In this document: positions 33,576 through 42,816 of the stretch, piece after piece
Layout: the number at the start of each line of letters is the position of its first letter
Numbering within the stretch: position 1 is the stretch's first letter
From: Variovorax sp. YR216
GTDB lineage: Bacteria; Pseudomonadota; Gammaproteobacteria; Burkholderiales; Burkholderiaceae_C
DNA length: 64,000 nt
NCBI RefSeq assembly: GCF_900107745.1
Contig: NZ_FNRO01000012.1
Span: 124,001 to 188,000 of the forward strand
Direction of reading: 5' to 3'
Notes under the pieces: model-generated
Databases searched by the model: none
The model's input: only the letters and a program-made list of their open reading frames with translations
Told to the model about the DNA's origin: nothing
Program-made: the position numbers and the translations under genes

Positions 33576-34523
33576 ATGACACTGAACCAAGGCAAGCGCG
33601 AACCGCTGCTGGCTGTGCACTCAGTCGACGAATTCGTCCTCAGCGTGCCGGACCTCGAGGAGGCGCGGCACTTCTACTCAAGCTTTGGCTTGGACGTGCG
33701 AGAGGAAGGCGAAGCGCTCGCGCTCCATACCTTCGGCCATCGGCATCGCTGGGCCCGCATCGTCCGGGGCCCGACCAAGCGCTTGCTTTGGCTCAGCCTC
33801 GGCGTCTATGCAGATGATCTTCCCCGATTCGAGCGGCGCCTTGCGGAGCATGGGATCGAACGCATCGCACCGCCCTCGAACGCAGGCACAGAAGGCATTT
33901 GGATTCAGGGGCCGGATGGGCTTCCGGTGCAACTGCGCATCGCTGCCAAAAGCTCGCCCTCGCAGCCCTCCCCGAGGGAAATTCCTCCGGAGAGCGCGAA
34001 CGTCGGTCGCTCCCCGAGCCGCAGCAAGGCGCAACTGACGCGCCCCCTCTATCTCTCGCACATCCTGTTGTTCAGCGCCGACGTGGATCGTGCCCGCAGG
34101 TTCTACGAGGACGTGCTCGGCCTGCGCCTTTCGGACCAATCAGGCTCCGTGATCGCCTTCCTGCACAGCCCCCACGGCAGCGACCACCACCTCATCGCGC
34201 TGGCGAAGTCCGAGGGCATTGGGTTGCACCACAGCAGCTGGTGCGTGCCGTCGATCGATGCCGTCGGCATCGGCACGCAGCAGATGGCACAAGCCGGCTA
34301 TCCGCAAGGCTGGGGCATTGGGCGGCACGTGCTGGGCTCCAACTACTTCCGCTACGTGCGAGACCCGTGGGGCAGCTACGCCGAGTACTCCTACGACATC
34401 GACTTCGTTGCGCCCGACCACGCGTGGCCTTCGGCGGACCACCCGGGTGAGGACTCCCTCTATGTCTGGGGACCGGAGCTGCCCGAGGACTTCATCTTCA
34501 ACCACGAACTCGCGAACCGCTGA
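33576..34523 (+). CDS. VOC-fold extradiol ring-cleavage dioxygenase
   Basis: 315 residues from MTLNQGKREPLLAVHSVDEF (ATGGAGATAACG in front). Two VOC (glyoxalase-like) domains are joined by a low-complexity linker (about 118-155, with SSPSQPSPREIPPES). The second domain holds the probable iron ligands: His in SHILLFSADVD, His in GLHHSSWCV, and Glu in YAEYSYDID. This matches the catechol 2,3-dioxygenase superfamily. It would cleave the dihydroxylated ring made by the next enzyme. The N-terminal domain lacks clear metal ligands. Confidence 0.88.
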   Translation: MTLNQGKREPLLAVHSVDEFVLSVPDLEEARHFYSSFGLDVREEGEALALHTFGHRHRWARIVRGPTKRLLWLSLGVYADDLPRFERRLAEHGIERIAPPSNAGTEGIWIQGPDGLPVQLRIAAKSSPSQPSPREIPPESANVGRSPSRSKAQLTRPLYLSHILLFSADVDRARRFYEDVLGLRLSDQSGSVIAFLHSPHGSDHHLIALAKSEGIGLHHSSWCVPSIDAVGIGTQQMAQAGYPQGWGIGRHVLGSNYFRYVRDPWGSYAEYSYDIDFVAPDHAWPSADHPGEDSLYVWGPELPEDFIFNHELANR

Positions 34524-34561
34524 TCAACCAATCCAGCGTCCGCACGAACCAGGAACACATC

Positions 34562-36211
34562 ATGACCGCACAGATCCCCCTCTACGACGTTGTCCAGATC
34601 GGCTACGGCCCGGTCAGCGAAATCATGGCCCTTGCGTTGGCGCGCCAGGGGCGCAGCGTGGCCGTGTTCGAACGCTGGAAAGTCCGCTTCGCACTGCCTC
34701 GCGCGGTGTGCATCGACCACGAGTTGTACCGCGTGCTGTCCGCGCTGGGCATGAGCACGGACCTCCCGGCGGTCAGCCACGAGGGGCCGATGTATCGCTG
34801 GTTCAATGCCGACTGGAAGGAACTCCTGGCCATCGATTGGGAGTCGGAATCGATCTCCGGCGGACCGGAGGTCAACTTCGTGCACCAGCCGACGCTGGAG
34901 AAGATGTTCGAGGACGTCGTGCACGCCTGCCCGAACGTCGAGCTCAACCTCGGCTGGGAGGCCATCGAAGCGACCCAGACGCCGGACTACGTCGAGCTGG
35001 TGGTACGCGACTTCGAGACCGACGAACGCCGCACCGTGCGCGCCAAGTACCTGATCGGCGCCGATGGCGCGAACAGCCTGGTGCGGCAGGCGATCGGGTC
35101 CACGCAGGAGGACCGCGGGTTCGAGGCCGACTGGCTCGTGATCGACGTGCTCCCCAACGAAGGCGTGACGCTCGACATTCCGCCTGCAGCGCAATGGTGC
35201 AACCCCGCGCGCCCGACGACCATCGTGCCCGCCGGCGTCAAGGACGGCCGCTACTTCCGGCGCTGGGAATTCATGCGCCTGCCGCATGAGACGCGCGAGG
35301 AACTCGAGCACGAGCACGTCGCGTGGGATCTGCTTGCACCGTGGGTCAAGCCGGACCAGGCCACCATCGTGCGGCACAAGGTGTACACCTTCCGCTCGCT
35401 GCTCGCCAACACCTGGCGCAAAGGCCGGATGCTGATCGCCGGCGACGCGGCGCACGTGATGCCGCCTTTCATGGGTCAGGGCATGTGTGCCGGATTGCGC
35501 GACGACTGGAACCTGGCGTGGAAGCTGAACCTGGTCCTCGACGGCAAAGCCGATGACCGCCTGCTCGACACCTACCAGCCCGAGCGTCGCCCCCATGTGA
35601 GCGATGTCATCGACCTGTCGATGTACCTCGGCAAGATCATTTGTATCCCCGACGCCGCCAAGGCCGCGGAGCGCGACCGGGCTTTCTTCAGCGGCGAGGC
35701 GCCGCCGCCGCCAGCCTTCCCGAGCCTGACGGACGGCATCCTTCGCCGAGGCGCCGACGGCGCGGTGCAGGCGCCTGCCGGATTGCTCAGCCCGCACGGC
35801 AGGGTACTAGCTGGTGCTCGCGAAGGGCGCTTCGACGAGGTGGCTGGATTGGGCTTCCTGCTGGTATCGCGCAGCAACGCAGCCGAGGCGGCGCTCGGCG
35901 AAAAGCAGCGTGCCTTTCTCGACAAGCTGGGCGCGAAGCGCGTGCAGGTCGCAGCACGCGGTACGCCGGCGAGGGTTGGGGTGCTGGTCGACCTCGACGA
36001 CAAATTCATCCCGTACATGACGCAGCACGGCATCGACACCATGCTCGTGCGGCCGGACTTCTACCTGTACGGCGCCGTCGACAACGCCCATGAAGTCAAC
36101 ACACTGGTCGACGACCTCGCCGCGGACTTGCAGCGCCACGGCGTGCGGCTGGATGGCGCACCCGCGCGGTCGACAACGCAAGCCGACGAGCCGCTTGCCA
36201 TTCACGCCTGA
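34562..36211 (+). CDS. FAD-dependent aromatic hydroxylase (MhpA-like)
   Basis: 549 residues. FAD-binding Rossmann motif at 10-25 (VVQIGYGPVSEIMAL, an atypical GxGxxS form), the DG motif GADGANSLVRQAIG (166-179) and the GD motif IAGDAAHVMPPFMGQGM (292-308). A thioredoxin-like C-terminal domain (about 420-530) is typical of phenol/3-(3-hydroxyphenyl)propionate hydroxylases. It should use NAD(P)H and O2 to add an ortho hydroxyl, making a catechol-like substrate for the VOC dioxygenase. Substrate unknown. The gene follows its upstream neighbour by 38 bp. Confidence 0.9.
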   Translation: MTAQIPLYDVVQIGYGPVSEIMALALARQGRSVAVFERWKVRFALPRAVCIDHELYRVLSALGMSTDLPAVSHEGPMYRWFNADWKELLAIDWESESISGGPEVNFVHQPTLEKMFEDVVHACPNVELNLGWEAIEATQTPDYVELVVRDFETDERRTVRAKYLIGADGANSLVRQAIGSTQEDRGFEADWLVIDVLPNEGVTLDIPPAAQWCNPARPTTIVPAGVKDGRYFRRWEFMRLPHETREELEHEHVAWDLLAPWVKPDQATIVRHKVYTFRSLLANTWRKGRMLIAGDAAHVMPPFMGQGMCAGLRDDWNLAWKLNLVLDGKADDRLLDTYQPERRPHVSDVIDLSMYLGKIICIPDAAKAAERDRAFFSGEAPPPPAFPSLTDGILRRGADGAVQAPAGLLSPHGRVLAGAREGRFDEVAGLGFLLVSRSNAAEAALGEKQRAFLDKLGAKRVQVAARGTPARVGVLVDLDDKFIPYMTQHGIDTMLVRPDFYLYGAVDNAHEVNTLVDDLAADLQRHGVRLDGAPARSTTQADEPLAIHA

Positions 36212-36246
36212 CACGACGGCCATACAAAGACCGAAGGAGACAAGCC

Positions 36247-37497
36247 ATGAACACACACATCGCCGCGCAACCCCTGAGCCGCCCTGCCACGCGCAGGAAC
36301 TCGGGATACGAATGGAAGACCGTCACCCTGTTGTGCCTCGGGTTCGGTCTGGTCGGCATCGACCGCTTCATGATCCTGCCGCTGTTTCCGGTGATCTCGA
36401 AGGAACTGAACCTCGACTATCAGGACCTCGGCCAGATCACCGGCGTGCTCGCCATTGCCTGGGGCGTGGCCGCGCTCTTCATGGGCAACCTCTCCGATCG
36501 TCTCGGTCATCGCAAGGTGATCATTCCTGCGATCGTCGTCTTCTCGCTGCTGGCCGGGCTCAGCGGGCTCGCTACCGGTGTCGGGAGTTTGATGATCATC
36601 CGAGCGCTGATGGGTGTGGCCGAAGGCGCCTACACGCCGGCGAGCATCGTCGCCACCATCGACGCTTCCAAGCCGAGCCGCCAGGGGATGAACGTGGGGA
36701 TTCAGCAGGCGGCCTTGCCACTGTTTGGCCTGGGCATCGCGCCGATCCTGGTCACGCAACTGCTGAAGGTCGTGGAGTGGCACTGGATCTTCGCCATGGT
36801 TTCCATCCCGGGCCTCGTGGTTGCGTACCTGCTGTACCGCGGGCTTCGCGATCCCGATCCGAAGTCGGCCGCAGCGCACACCGCGACCCACGATGCGGCG
36901 ACTCACCCGTGGAGCGACGTCTTCAAGTACCGCAACATCCCGCTCAACATGATCGGCATGCTGTGCTGGCTCACGAACCTCGTGGTGCTCAGCGCCTTGC
37001 TGCCCAGCTACCTGATCGACTACCTGCACCTGACGCTCGAACAGATGGGCTATGTGCTTTCAGCCATCGGCTTCGGCGGCACTCTAGGTACGCTCGTGAT
37101 GCCGGCGTTGTCCGACCGACTCGGCCGGAAGCCCGTGATGATCATCTCGGTCATCGGTGCCGGCATCGGCCTGTACTTCCTGATGCATGCCGGACCCGAG
37201 CCATTCGCACTTTTCGCGAGCCTGGCGGCGACGCTCTTCTTCATCTTCAGCATGATCTGCCTGACCGTGGGGCCGATCAGCGCCGAATCGGTACCGGCCA
37301 CGCTCATGTCGACCGCCTCGGGCATCGTGATTGGCACCGGTGAGATCTTTGGTGGCGGCATAGCACCTGTGATCGCCGGCTATGTGGCGCACCACTACGG
37401 CATCCAGTACATCATGCATCTTGCCGCGATAGCGCTCGTGGTCGGATTGGTGGTTGCACTGCTGCTCAAAGAGACAGCGCCTGCTCGGCGTCGCTGA
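36247..37497 (+). CDS. MFS transporter of the aromatic operon
   Basis: 416 residues with 12 hydrophobic segments; the start follows GAAGGAGACAAGCC. The MFS loop motif is MGNLSDRLGHRKVI (about 82-95), with a second copy at SDRLGRKPVMI near 293. Related in pattern to aromatic-acid/H+ symporters. Placed between the hydroxylase and the exported hydrolase, it probably imports the operon's substrate. Confidence 0.9.
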   Translation: MNTHIAAQPLSRPATRRNSGYEWKTVTLLCLGFGLVGIDRFMILPLFPVISKELNLDYQDLGQITGVLAIAWGVAALFMGNLSDRLGHRKVIIPAIVVFSLLAGLSGLATGVGSLMIIRALMGVAEGAYTPASIVATIDASKPSRQGMNVGIQQAALPLFGLGIAPILVTQLLKVVEWHWIFAMVSIPGLVVAYLLYRGLRDPDPKSAAAHTATHDAATHPWSDVFKYRNIPLNMIGMLCWLTNLVVLSALLPSYLIDYLHLTLEQMGYVLSAIGFGGTLGTLVMPALSDRLGRKPVMIISVIGAGIGLYFLMHAGPEPFALFASLAATLFFIFSMICLTVGPISAESVPATLMSTASGIVIGTGEIFGGGIAPVIAGYVAHHYGIQYIMHLAAIALVVGLVVALLLKETAPARRR

Positions 37498-37527
37498 ACT
37501 CCTTCTCCACCTTCCCGTACAAGCAAA

Positions 37528-38535
37528 ATGAAACTTCCTCGGTTCATGTCCGCATCGCTGCGTCGCGGCGTTTGCATGGCGATCGTCGCCGCATCCGTCT
37601 CTGGTCTTGCCTCGCACTCACTGGCCGCGCCTCTCAACGTCACCATCCTCGGCAGCGGCAGCCCGGTGCCCAGCAATGTCCGCTTCAGCCAGTCGACACT
37701 GGTTGAGGCTGGCAATGACAAGTTCCTGTTCGATCTCGGTCGTGGCGTGACCGTGCGTCTGGGCCAGCTCGGTGTTCCGTTCAAAGACATCACGGCGAGC
37801 TTCATCACGCACTTCCATTCCGATCACCTGGTTGGCCTGCCGGACCTTTGGCTCACGGGCTGGCTGCCGACGCCTTTCGCATCACGGAAGCAGCCGATGG
37901 CTGTGTACGGCCCAAAGGGCACCGTCGCCATGACGAAGAATCTGACCGCTGCCTTTGCGGAAGACATTCGCATTCGCCTGGCGGACGAGAAGCTGCCGCC
38001 TGCGGGCATCGCGTTCGATGCGCACGACATCGCAGCGGGGGTTGTCTATGAGCGCAATGGCGTGCGCATCACCGCGTTTCCGACCCATCACGGTGACCTC
38101 ATCGAGCCGAACTTCGGCTACACGATCGAATACCAAGGCAAGAAGGTCGTGATCTCCAGCGACACCACCTATGACGAGCGTATTGCTCGACGGGCGCAGG
38201 GTGCGGATCTGCTGCTTCACGAGGTCGCGGACATCGACCCCCAACTGCTCAAGGACTATCCACGCTTCAAGGAGATCACCGCCCATCACACGTCGCCAGA
38301 AGAAGCAGGCCGCATCTTCGCGATGGCCAAGCCAAAGGTGGCGGCCTTCACGCACATCATCGTGCTCAAGGCGAATCAGGGGCTGGATGTTCCTGCCACC
38401 GAGGTCGTATCGCGTACACGCAGCACCTATGACGGACCACTCGCGCTCGGAGAGGACCTGATGCGTTTCGAGATCGGCGACACGGTCGAGGTCTTCAATG
38501 CACGCAAGGAGCGCATAGACGTCAATGCGCCTTGA
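37528..38535 (+). CDS. Exported metallo-beta-lactamase-fold hydrolase
   Basis: 335 residues with a signal peptide (LASHSLAAP, cleavage near residue 34). The metal motif HFHSDH (95-100) and later GYTIEYQGKKVVISSDTTYD and EITAHHTSPEEAG belong to the RNase Z/arylsulfatase-like MBL group. A secreted hydrolase in an aromatic operon suggests that it cuts an ester, sulfate or lactone precursor outside the cytoplasm to release the imported aromatic. This is inference. The start has no strong ribosome binding site. Confidence 0.85.
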   Translation: MKLPRFMSASLRRGVCMAIVAASVSGLASHSLAAPLNVTILGSGSPVPSNVRFSQSTLVEAGNDKFLFDLGRGVTVRLGQLGVPFKDITASFITHFHSDHLVGLPDLWLTGWLPTPFASRKQPMAVYGPKGTVAMTKNLTAAFAEDIRIRLADEKLPPAGIAFDAHDIAAGVVYERNGVRITAFPTHHGDLIEPNFGYTIEYQGKKVVISSDTTYDERIARRAQGADLLLHEVADIDPQLLKDYPRFKEITAHHTSPEEAGRIFAMAKPKVAAFTHIIVLKANQGLDVPATEVVSRTRSTYDGPLALGEDLMRFEIGDTVEVFNARKERIDVNAP

Positions 38536-38580
38536 GCCCCACGGCTCGCCGCTGCTCGTCCCCCTCTGCACATCGCAAGC

Positions 38581-39021
38581 ATGAACATGACCGAACTTTC
38601 CACACGCTTTTCTCACGTCAAGCCTACCGACACATCCTTCGTCTCCGGAGGGCTGCGCGACTTCTTCACGTATCGCGACCTGGGCGTCGCTCAAGCGACC
38701 GGAGGGCGCGTCGTAGCGCACTTGGTGCGCGCCAATGAAGAGCCAGAGAAGGGCACCGGCTGGCACGTTCACGAAGCACAGTTCCACATCGTGTACATGT
38801 TGAAGGGTTGGGCACGCTTCATGTACGAGGATCGCAACACGCTGGTGGAAGCGGGGGACTGCGTTCATCAGGCCCCGGGGATCCGCCACTTCCTGTTCGA
38901 CTATTCCCCTGATATGGAATACCTGGAGGTCGTCGGACCTGCCGATTTCGGGAGTACCGAGGCCACCGGACCCTGCGCCGTGCCAGCCCCGACACCATGG
39001 ACATCGTCGGTGAAGCCATGA
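38581..39021 (+). CDS. Cupin-domain protein
   Basis: 146 residues. A single cupin with metal-binding pattern GTGWHVHEAQFHIVYMLKG (about 60-78) and APGIRHFLFDYSPDMEYLEV. Small cupins in such operons act as isomerases, decarboxylases or dioxygenases. No signal peptide. Its stop overlaps the ATG of the amidohydrolase gene (ATGA at 39018), so the two are translationally coupled. Confidence 0.83.
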   Translation: MNMTELSTRFSHVKPTDTSFVSGGLRDFFTYRDLGVAQATGGRVVAHLVRANEEPEKGTGWHVHEAQFHIVYMLKGWARFMYEDRNTLVEAGDCVHQAPGIRHFLFDYSPDMEYLEVVGPADFGSTEATGPCAVPAPTPWTSSVKP

Positions 39022-40199
39022 CGCATGAGTCGAAGAACCTGTCGCGACGTACAGCGCTTGGCAGGATCGCGTCTTCCGCGGCGCTAGGTATGGGTAGTGC
39101 AGCGGGCTGCGGCGCTTCCGTCGCAGGCAGCGAGTTGAGCCCATCCGATCCCACGCCGATGGCTGTCGATGCCGCCGCCCGCGTTCGCACAACCCCAACA
39201 GGAAGCCGCTGTAGCTGCGGGCTCATTGACGCGCATTCGCACTACCTGCCACCGACGTATGCGCAGGCTCTGGCTGACGAAGGGCTGGTGACGCTTGACG
39301 GAGGCTTTCCCGTGCCGCAGTGGTCCGAAGAAAAGGCACTCGCGCACATGGATCGGCACGACATCGAGGCGTCGATGTTGTCGGTCTCCTCCCCGACGGT
39401 TGGATTCCTGAAGGATCCGCTGGCGCGTCGGCGGCTGGCGCGCGAGGTCAACGAGTTCGCGGCCGCCTTGGTGAAAAACAAACCCAATCGGTTTGGCGGC
39501 TTCGCAACCTTGCCGCTGCCGGACGTTCAGGCCTCGCTGGATGAAATCGGATACGCACTGGAGGTGCTCCGTCTTGACGGTATCGTCATGGAAACGAATG
39601 TGCATGGGGTTTACCTGGGCGATGCGCGGCTGGATCCGATCTTTGCGGACCTCAACCGGCGGCGCGCCACCGTGTTCCTGCATCCGACATCGCCCCCATG
39701 CCTGGAAAGTGTGGGCCTCGGAAGGCCTGCGCCCATCCTTGAATTCCCGATGGACACTGCGCGCACCGTCACCGACCTGATCTTTGCCGGCACCCTCACC
39801 CGCTACCCGGACGTCCGCATGATCATTCCGCACGCGGGCGGCGCGCTGACCGCGGTGGCCGAGCGAATCGCAGCGTTCTCGTCACTGCCGTTCCTGAACC
39901 AGCGGCCGGCCGGCGGTGCAGCGGAGGTGAGCCGCGTGCTCGCGTCGCTCTACTACGACCTGGCTGGATCGGCGAGCGACGCTGCAATTGAGCGGCTGCG
40001 GCGGCTGACATCGATGACCCACATCCTGTTCGGCAGCGATTTCCCGTTCACCCCCGCGGCAGGCATCGAAGCCAATGTCGAGAGCTTTCGCACGCTCACC
40101 GGCTTGACGAAGTCCGAGCACGAGGCCATCGCGAAGGGAAATGCGTTCCAGCTTTTCCCTCGACTCGCTTCCGTCCGCGGAACTGAGCGTCGAAGCTGA
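39018..40199 (+). CDS. Tat-exported amidohydrolase-family (ACMSD-like) hydrolase or decarboxylase
   Basis: 393 residues. The N-terminus SRRTALGRIASSAALG is a twin-arginine signal and ends in an AAGC lipobox-like site (Cys31), so the product may be exported folded and lipidated. The TIM-barrel part has HSHYLPPTY (about 73-81), the central HPTSPP, PHAGGAL and FGSDFPFTP motifs of the ACMSD/gamma-resorcylate decarboxylase group. Cytoplasmic relatives decarboxylate aromatic acids; an exported one is unusual. It is the last gene of the operon. Confidence 0.87.
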   Translation: MTHESKNLSRRTALGRIASSAALGMGSAAGCGASVAGSELSPSDPTPMAVDAAARVRTTPTGSRCSCGLIDAHSHYLPPTYAQALADEGLVTLDGGFPVPQWSEEKALAHMDRHDIEASMLSVSSPTVGFLKDPLARRRLAREVNEFAAALVKNKPNRFGGFATLPLPDVQASLDEIGYALEVLRLDGIVMETNVHGVYLGDARLDPIFADLNRRRATVFLHPTSPPCLESVGLGRPAPILEFPMDTARTVTDLIFAGTLTRYPDVRMIIPHAGGALTAVAERIAAFSSLPFLNQRPAGGAAEVSRVLASLYYDLAGSASDAAIERLRRLTSMTHILFGSDFPFTPAAGIEANVESFRTLTGLTKSEHEAIAKGNAFQLFPRLASVRGTERRS

Positions 40200-40557
40200 T
40201 CACCCGGAGGATCGCTGGCATCGAACCGAAGTGTCGGCTTTGATTGGTTTGATTTCCAACCGCCGCCGCCTCGATCCCTCGATCGTCTTCTGGGGCTGAT
40301 CAACTCCAGCCGTCGCAAGGACCGTCATAGGTTCGCTGCTGCGCGATGGCGCGCGTATTTGGGCCGCTTGGTGGGTGCGACCACCCGTTGAAAGTCGGCG
40401 CACGACCGACCGCTGCTGGCCGACTTGAAAACTACGAACCGAGTTGCCCGAGGGGCTGCTGGCAATCTCGAGTACCTAGCATGAGATGGGCCGACCCCCT
40501 GCCCTCTTGTGACCGCCTTCGCGCGCGCACTCTTCTCAGATAGGGGTCGAACCACCT
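40200..40557. other. Intergenic region, no gene seen
   Basis: About 358 bp between the convergent amidohydrolase and GntR genes. Short open frames here have no ribosome binding sites and no recognisable motifs, and I find no hairpin or repeat that stands out. It may include decayed coding DNA. Confidence 0.45.
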
Positions 40558-41307
40558 TCACCTACGCAATCGCATCGAAACCGAAAACCGGTCCGCAGGA
40601 TGCACCGACACCGAAACTTCGAAGAGCTCGCCCTCGGCGTCGAAATAGCGACGCACGATCTTCAGCGCCGACGCGCCGGACTGCACTTGCAGCCTGCTCG
40701 CCAACACCTCGTCGGTGATGGTGAACGCGCGGACTTCCTGCTGGATCTCCGCGATCTGCCGGTCGTAGCGCTCCTCGATCAATGAGCTGATCAAGGCGCC
40801 GGGCGACGCCTTCACCAACTCCTCGATCTCGGCGTAGGCGGGATCGATGTACACGTCGGTCCAGCCGATCGGCATCGCATCCTCGCCCTCGACCATGCGC
40901 AGCGTGGAGATCCGCAGCCAGGATGTGCCGTCGCCGCAGCCCAGCTCCTTCGCGAGATCGCCGTGGATCGTCTCGGTGGCGACCGACTGCACCACGCGCA
41001 GATGCTCCTCGCCGAACTGGACCAGATCGTCCACCGACGCCAGCGACGGCCGGAACGCGGCCCTCGGCTTCGCGGAAACGACGCGCGTGCCGACGTTCTT
41101 GCGCCGCGACACCAGCCCGAATTGCTGAAGCTCCGCCAGCGCGGCGCGCACCGTGTAGCGGCTCGCGCCGTAGTGCTTGCACAGCTCCAGTTCGGTCGGC
41201 AGCAGGTCGCCCACCGCGAAGTGACCCGAGGTGATCGCCTCGGTCAGATGCCGGGCGATGTTCGATGCATTGGCCTTGTGAGGCGCCTGTTCAAGGACGG
41301 AGTTCAT
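40558..41307 (-). CDS. GntR-family (HutC/UTRA) regulator
   Basis: 249 residues: GntR winged helix (about 15-80, with IARHLTEAITSGHFAVGDLLPTE and GASRYTVRAALAEL) and a UTRA ligand domain (100-245, with LRISTLRMVEGEDAMPIGWTD). It lies divergent from the lyase gene, and two AT-rich palindromes stand in between, centred about 25 bp apart. It should repress the 41422-46148 module and respond to its substrate or a metabolite. Confidence 0.9.
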   Translation of the reverse strand: MNSVLEQAPHKANASNIARHLTEAITSGHFAVGDLLPTELELCKHYGASRYTVRAALAELQQFGLVSRRKNVGTRVVSAKPRAAFRPSLASVDDLVQFGEEHLRVVQSVATETIHGDLAKELGCGDGTSWLRISTLRMVEGEDAMPIGWTDVYIDPAYAEIEELVKASPGALISSLIEERYDRQIAEIQQEVRAFTITDEVLASRLQVQSGASALKIVRRYFDAEGELFEVSVSVHPADRFSVSMRLRR

Positions 41308-41335
41308 GACTTAAGGGTAAACCCCAAATTGGAGT

Positions 41336-41376
41336 TATGTTCGAACATATTAAAGTCCAATATGTTCGAACATATT
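41336..41376. promoter_or_regulatory. Twin GntR operators: TATGTTCGAACATA repeated
   Basis: The 14-bp palindrome TATGTTCGAACATA occurs at 41336-41349 and again at 41361-41374. The second extends to the 18-bp perfect palindrome AATATGTTCGAACATATT (41359-41376). They lie between the GntR and lyase genes, 29-86 bp from the two start codons. HutC-group regulators bind such paired palindromes. Confidence 0.68.
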
Positions 41377-41421
41377 AGCACCACCTCACCGCTCAACCTC
41401 CCCCGACTTACAGAGGCATCC

Positions 41422-42798
41422 ATGTCGACCCCTTCGCAATTCATGGCCAGTACCGTTGTTGATTCCATTCTGTTTCGCGATGCCTTCGGCACACAGAAGA
41501 TGCGAACGCTATTTTCCGATGTGGCGTTGGTCCAGCGCTACATCGATGTCGAAGTCGCGCTGGCGAAGGCCGAGGCGAAGGTCGGCGTGATCCCCGCCGA
41601 TGCAGCCGAGGTGATCGCACGCGAATCGAAGATCGAGCGCATCGACTTCGACCATATGCGCCACGAGACGGACATCGTCGGCTACCCCATCCTTCCGCTG
41701 GTGCATCAGCTCGTCGGAATGTGCGGCGACGCCGGCCGCTACGTGCACTGGGGCGCGACCACGCAGGACATCATGGACACGGCGGTTGCCCTGCAGGTGC
41801 GCGACGCCCTCGACAGCATCGACGGCGACATCCGCGAATTGCGCGGCATCCTCGCCTCGCTGGCGCGCAAGCACCGCGATACGCCGATGGCCGGCCGCAC
41901 CCATCTGCAGCAGGCGCTGCCGGTGACCTTCGGCTACAAGGTGGCGATCTGGCTCGCGATGTTCGACCGGCACCAGCAGCGCCTTGCCGAATTGCGCCCG
42001 CGCGTTGCGGTGGTCGAATTCGCCGGCGCGGCCGGAACGCTCGCATCTCTCGGCGACAAGGGCCTCGACGTGCAGAAGGCGCTGGCCGCCGAACTCAAGC
42101 TGGGCGTGCCGGCCACGACCTGGCATGTTGCGCGCGACGGCTTTGCCGAAGCGGTGAATCTCCTGGCACTGGTCACCGGCTCACTCGGCAAGATCGCGCT
42201 GGACATCATGATCATGGCGTCGACCGAATTCGCGGAGGTCTACGAGCCCTTCGTCAAGGGGCGCGGCGCATCGAGCACGATGCCGCAGAAGCGCAACCCC
42301 ATCTCCAGCGAGCTGATGCTGGCGGCCTCGAAGGCGGTGCGTCAGCACGCCGGGCTGATGGTCGACGCGATGGTGCAGGACTTCGAGCGCGCCACCGGTC
42401 CGTGGCACGCCGAGTGGATCGCGATCCCCGAAAGCTTCATCCTCACCGCGGGCGCACTGCATCAGGCGAAGTTCGCGCTCGGCGGCCTGATCGTGGACGA
42501 GGCCCGCATGGCCCACAACCTGGGCATCACCAAGGGCCTGATCGTGGCCGAGGCCGTGATGATGGGCATGGCCCCGCACATCGGCCGGCAGCAGGCGCAC
42601 GACGTGGTCTACGACGCCTGCCGCGCCGTCAACGAAAAGGGCGGCACGCTGGCCGAGGCGCTCGCTGCGCTGCCTGAAGTCACGAAGCATTTCGACCGCG
42701 TGACCATCGACCGGCTGACCGATCCGGCCAACTACCTCGGCCTCGCGCCGCGGATGGTGGACCGCGCGCTGGCGCTGTCCGCCGAGATCAACGCCTGA
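41422..42798 (+). CDS. Fumarase/aspartase-superfamily lyase (adenylosuccinate lyase/PcaB type)
   Basis: 458 residues from MSTPSQFMASTVVDSILFRD. Superfamily motifs are in order: HWGATTQDIMDT (109-120), GRTHLQQALPVTFG (158-171) and the signature SSTMPQKRNP (284-293), the loop with the catalytic serine. The family makes or uses fumarate (C-N lyases) or acts as a cycloisomerase (PcaB). No beta-ketoadipate genes are near, while a dicarboxylate carrier and FumC are. I therefore favour a C-N lyase on an aspartate adduct (such as an aminopolycarboxylate) over PcaB. That assignment is inference. The in-frame upstream extension lies inside the divergent gene. Confidence 0.85.
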   Translation: MSTPSQFMASTVVDSILFRDAFGTQKMRTLFSDVALVQRYIDVEVALAKAEAKVGVIPADAAEVIARESKIERIDFDHMRHETDIVGYPILPLVHQLVGMCGDAGRYVHWGATTQDIMDTAVALQVRDALDSIDGDIRELRGILASLARKHRDTPMAGRTHLQQALPVTFGYKVAIWLAMFDRHQQRLAELRPRVAVVEFAGAAGTLASLGDKGLDVQKALAAELKLGVPATTWHVARDGFAEAVNLLALVTGSLGKIALDIMIMASTEFAEVYEPFVKGRGASSTMPQKRNPISSELMLAASKAVRQHAGLMVDAMVQDFERATGPWHAEWIAIPESFILTAGALHQAKFALGGLIVDEARMAHNLGITKGLIVAEAVMMGMAPHIGRQQAHDVVYDACRAVNEKGGTLAEALAALPEVTKHFDRVTIDRLTDPANYLGLAPRMVDRALALSAEINA

Positions 42799-42816
42799 GG
42801 ACGGGGAGGAGACAAC

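Noticed and set aside
41422..42798. Assignment of the lyase as PcaB (beta-ketoadipate pathway)
   Set aside because: The superfamily fits, but no pca gene is near and the neighbours are a dicarboxylate carrier and FumC. Kept only as an alternative.
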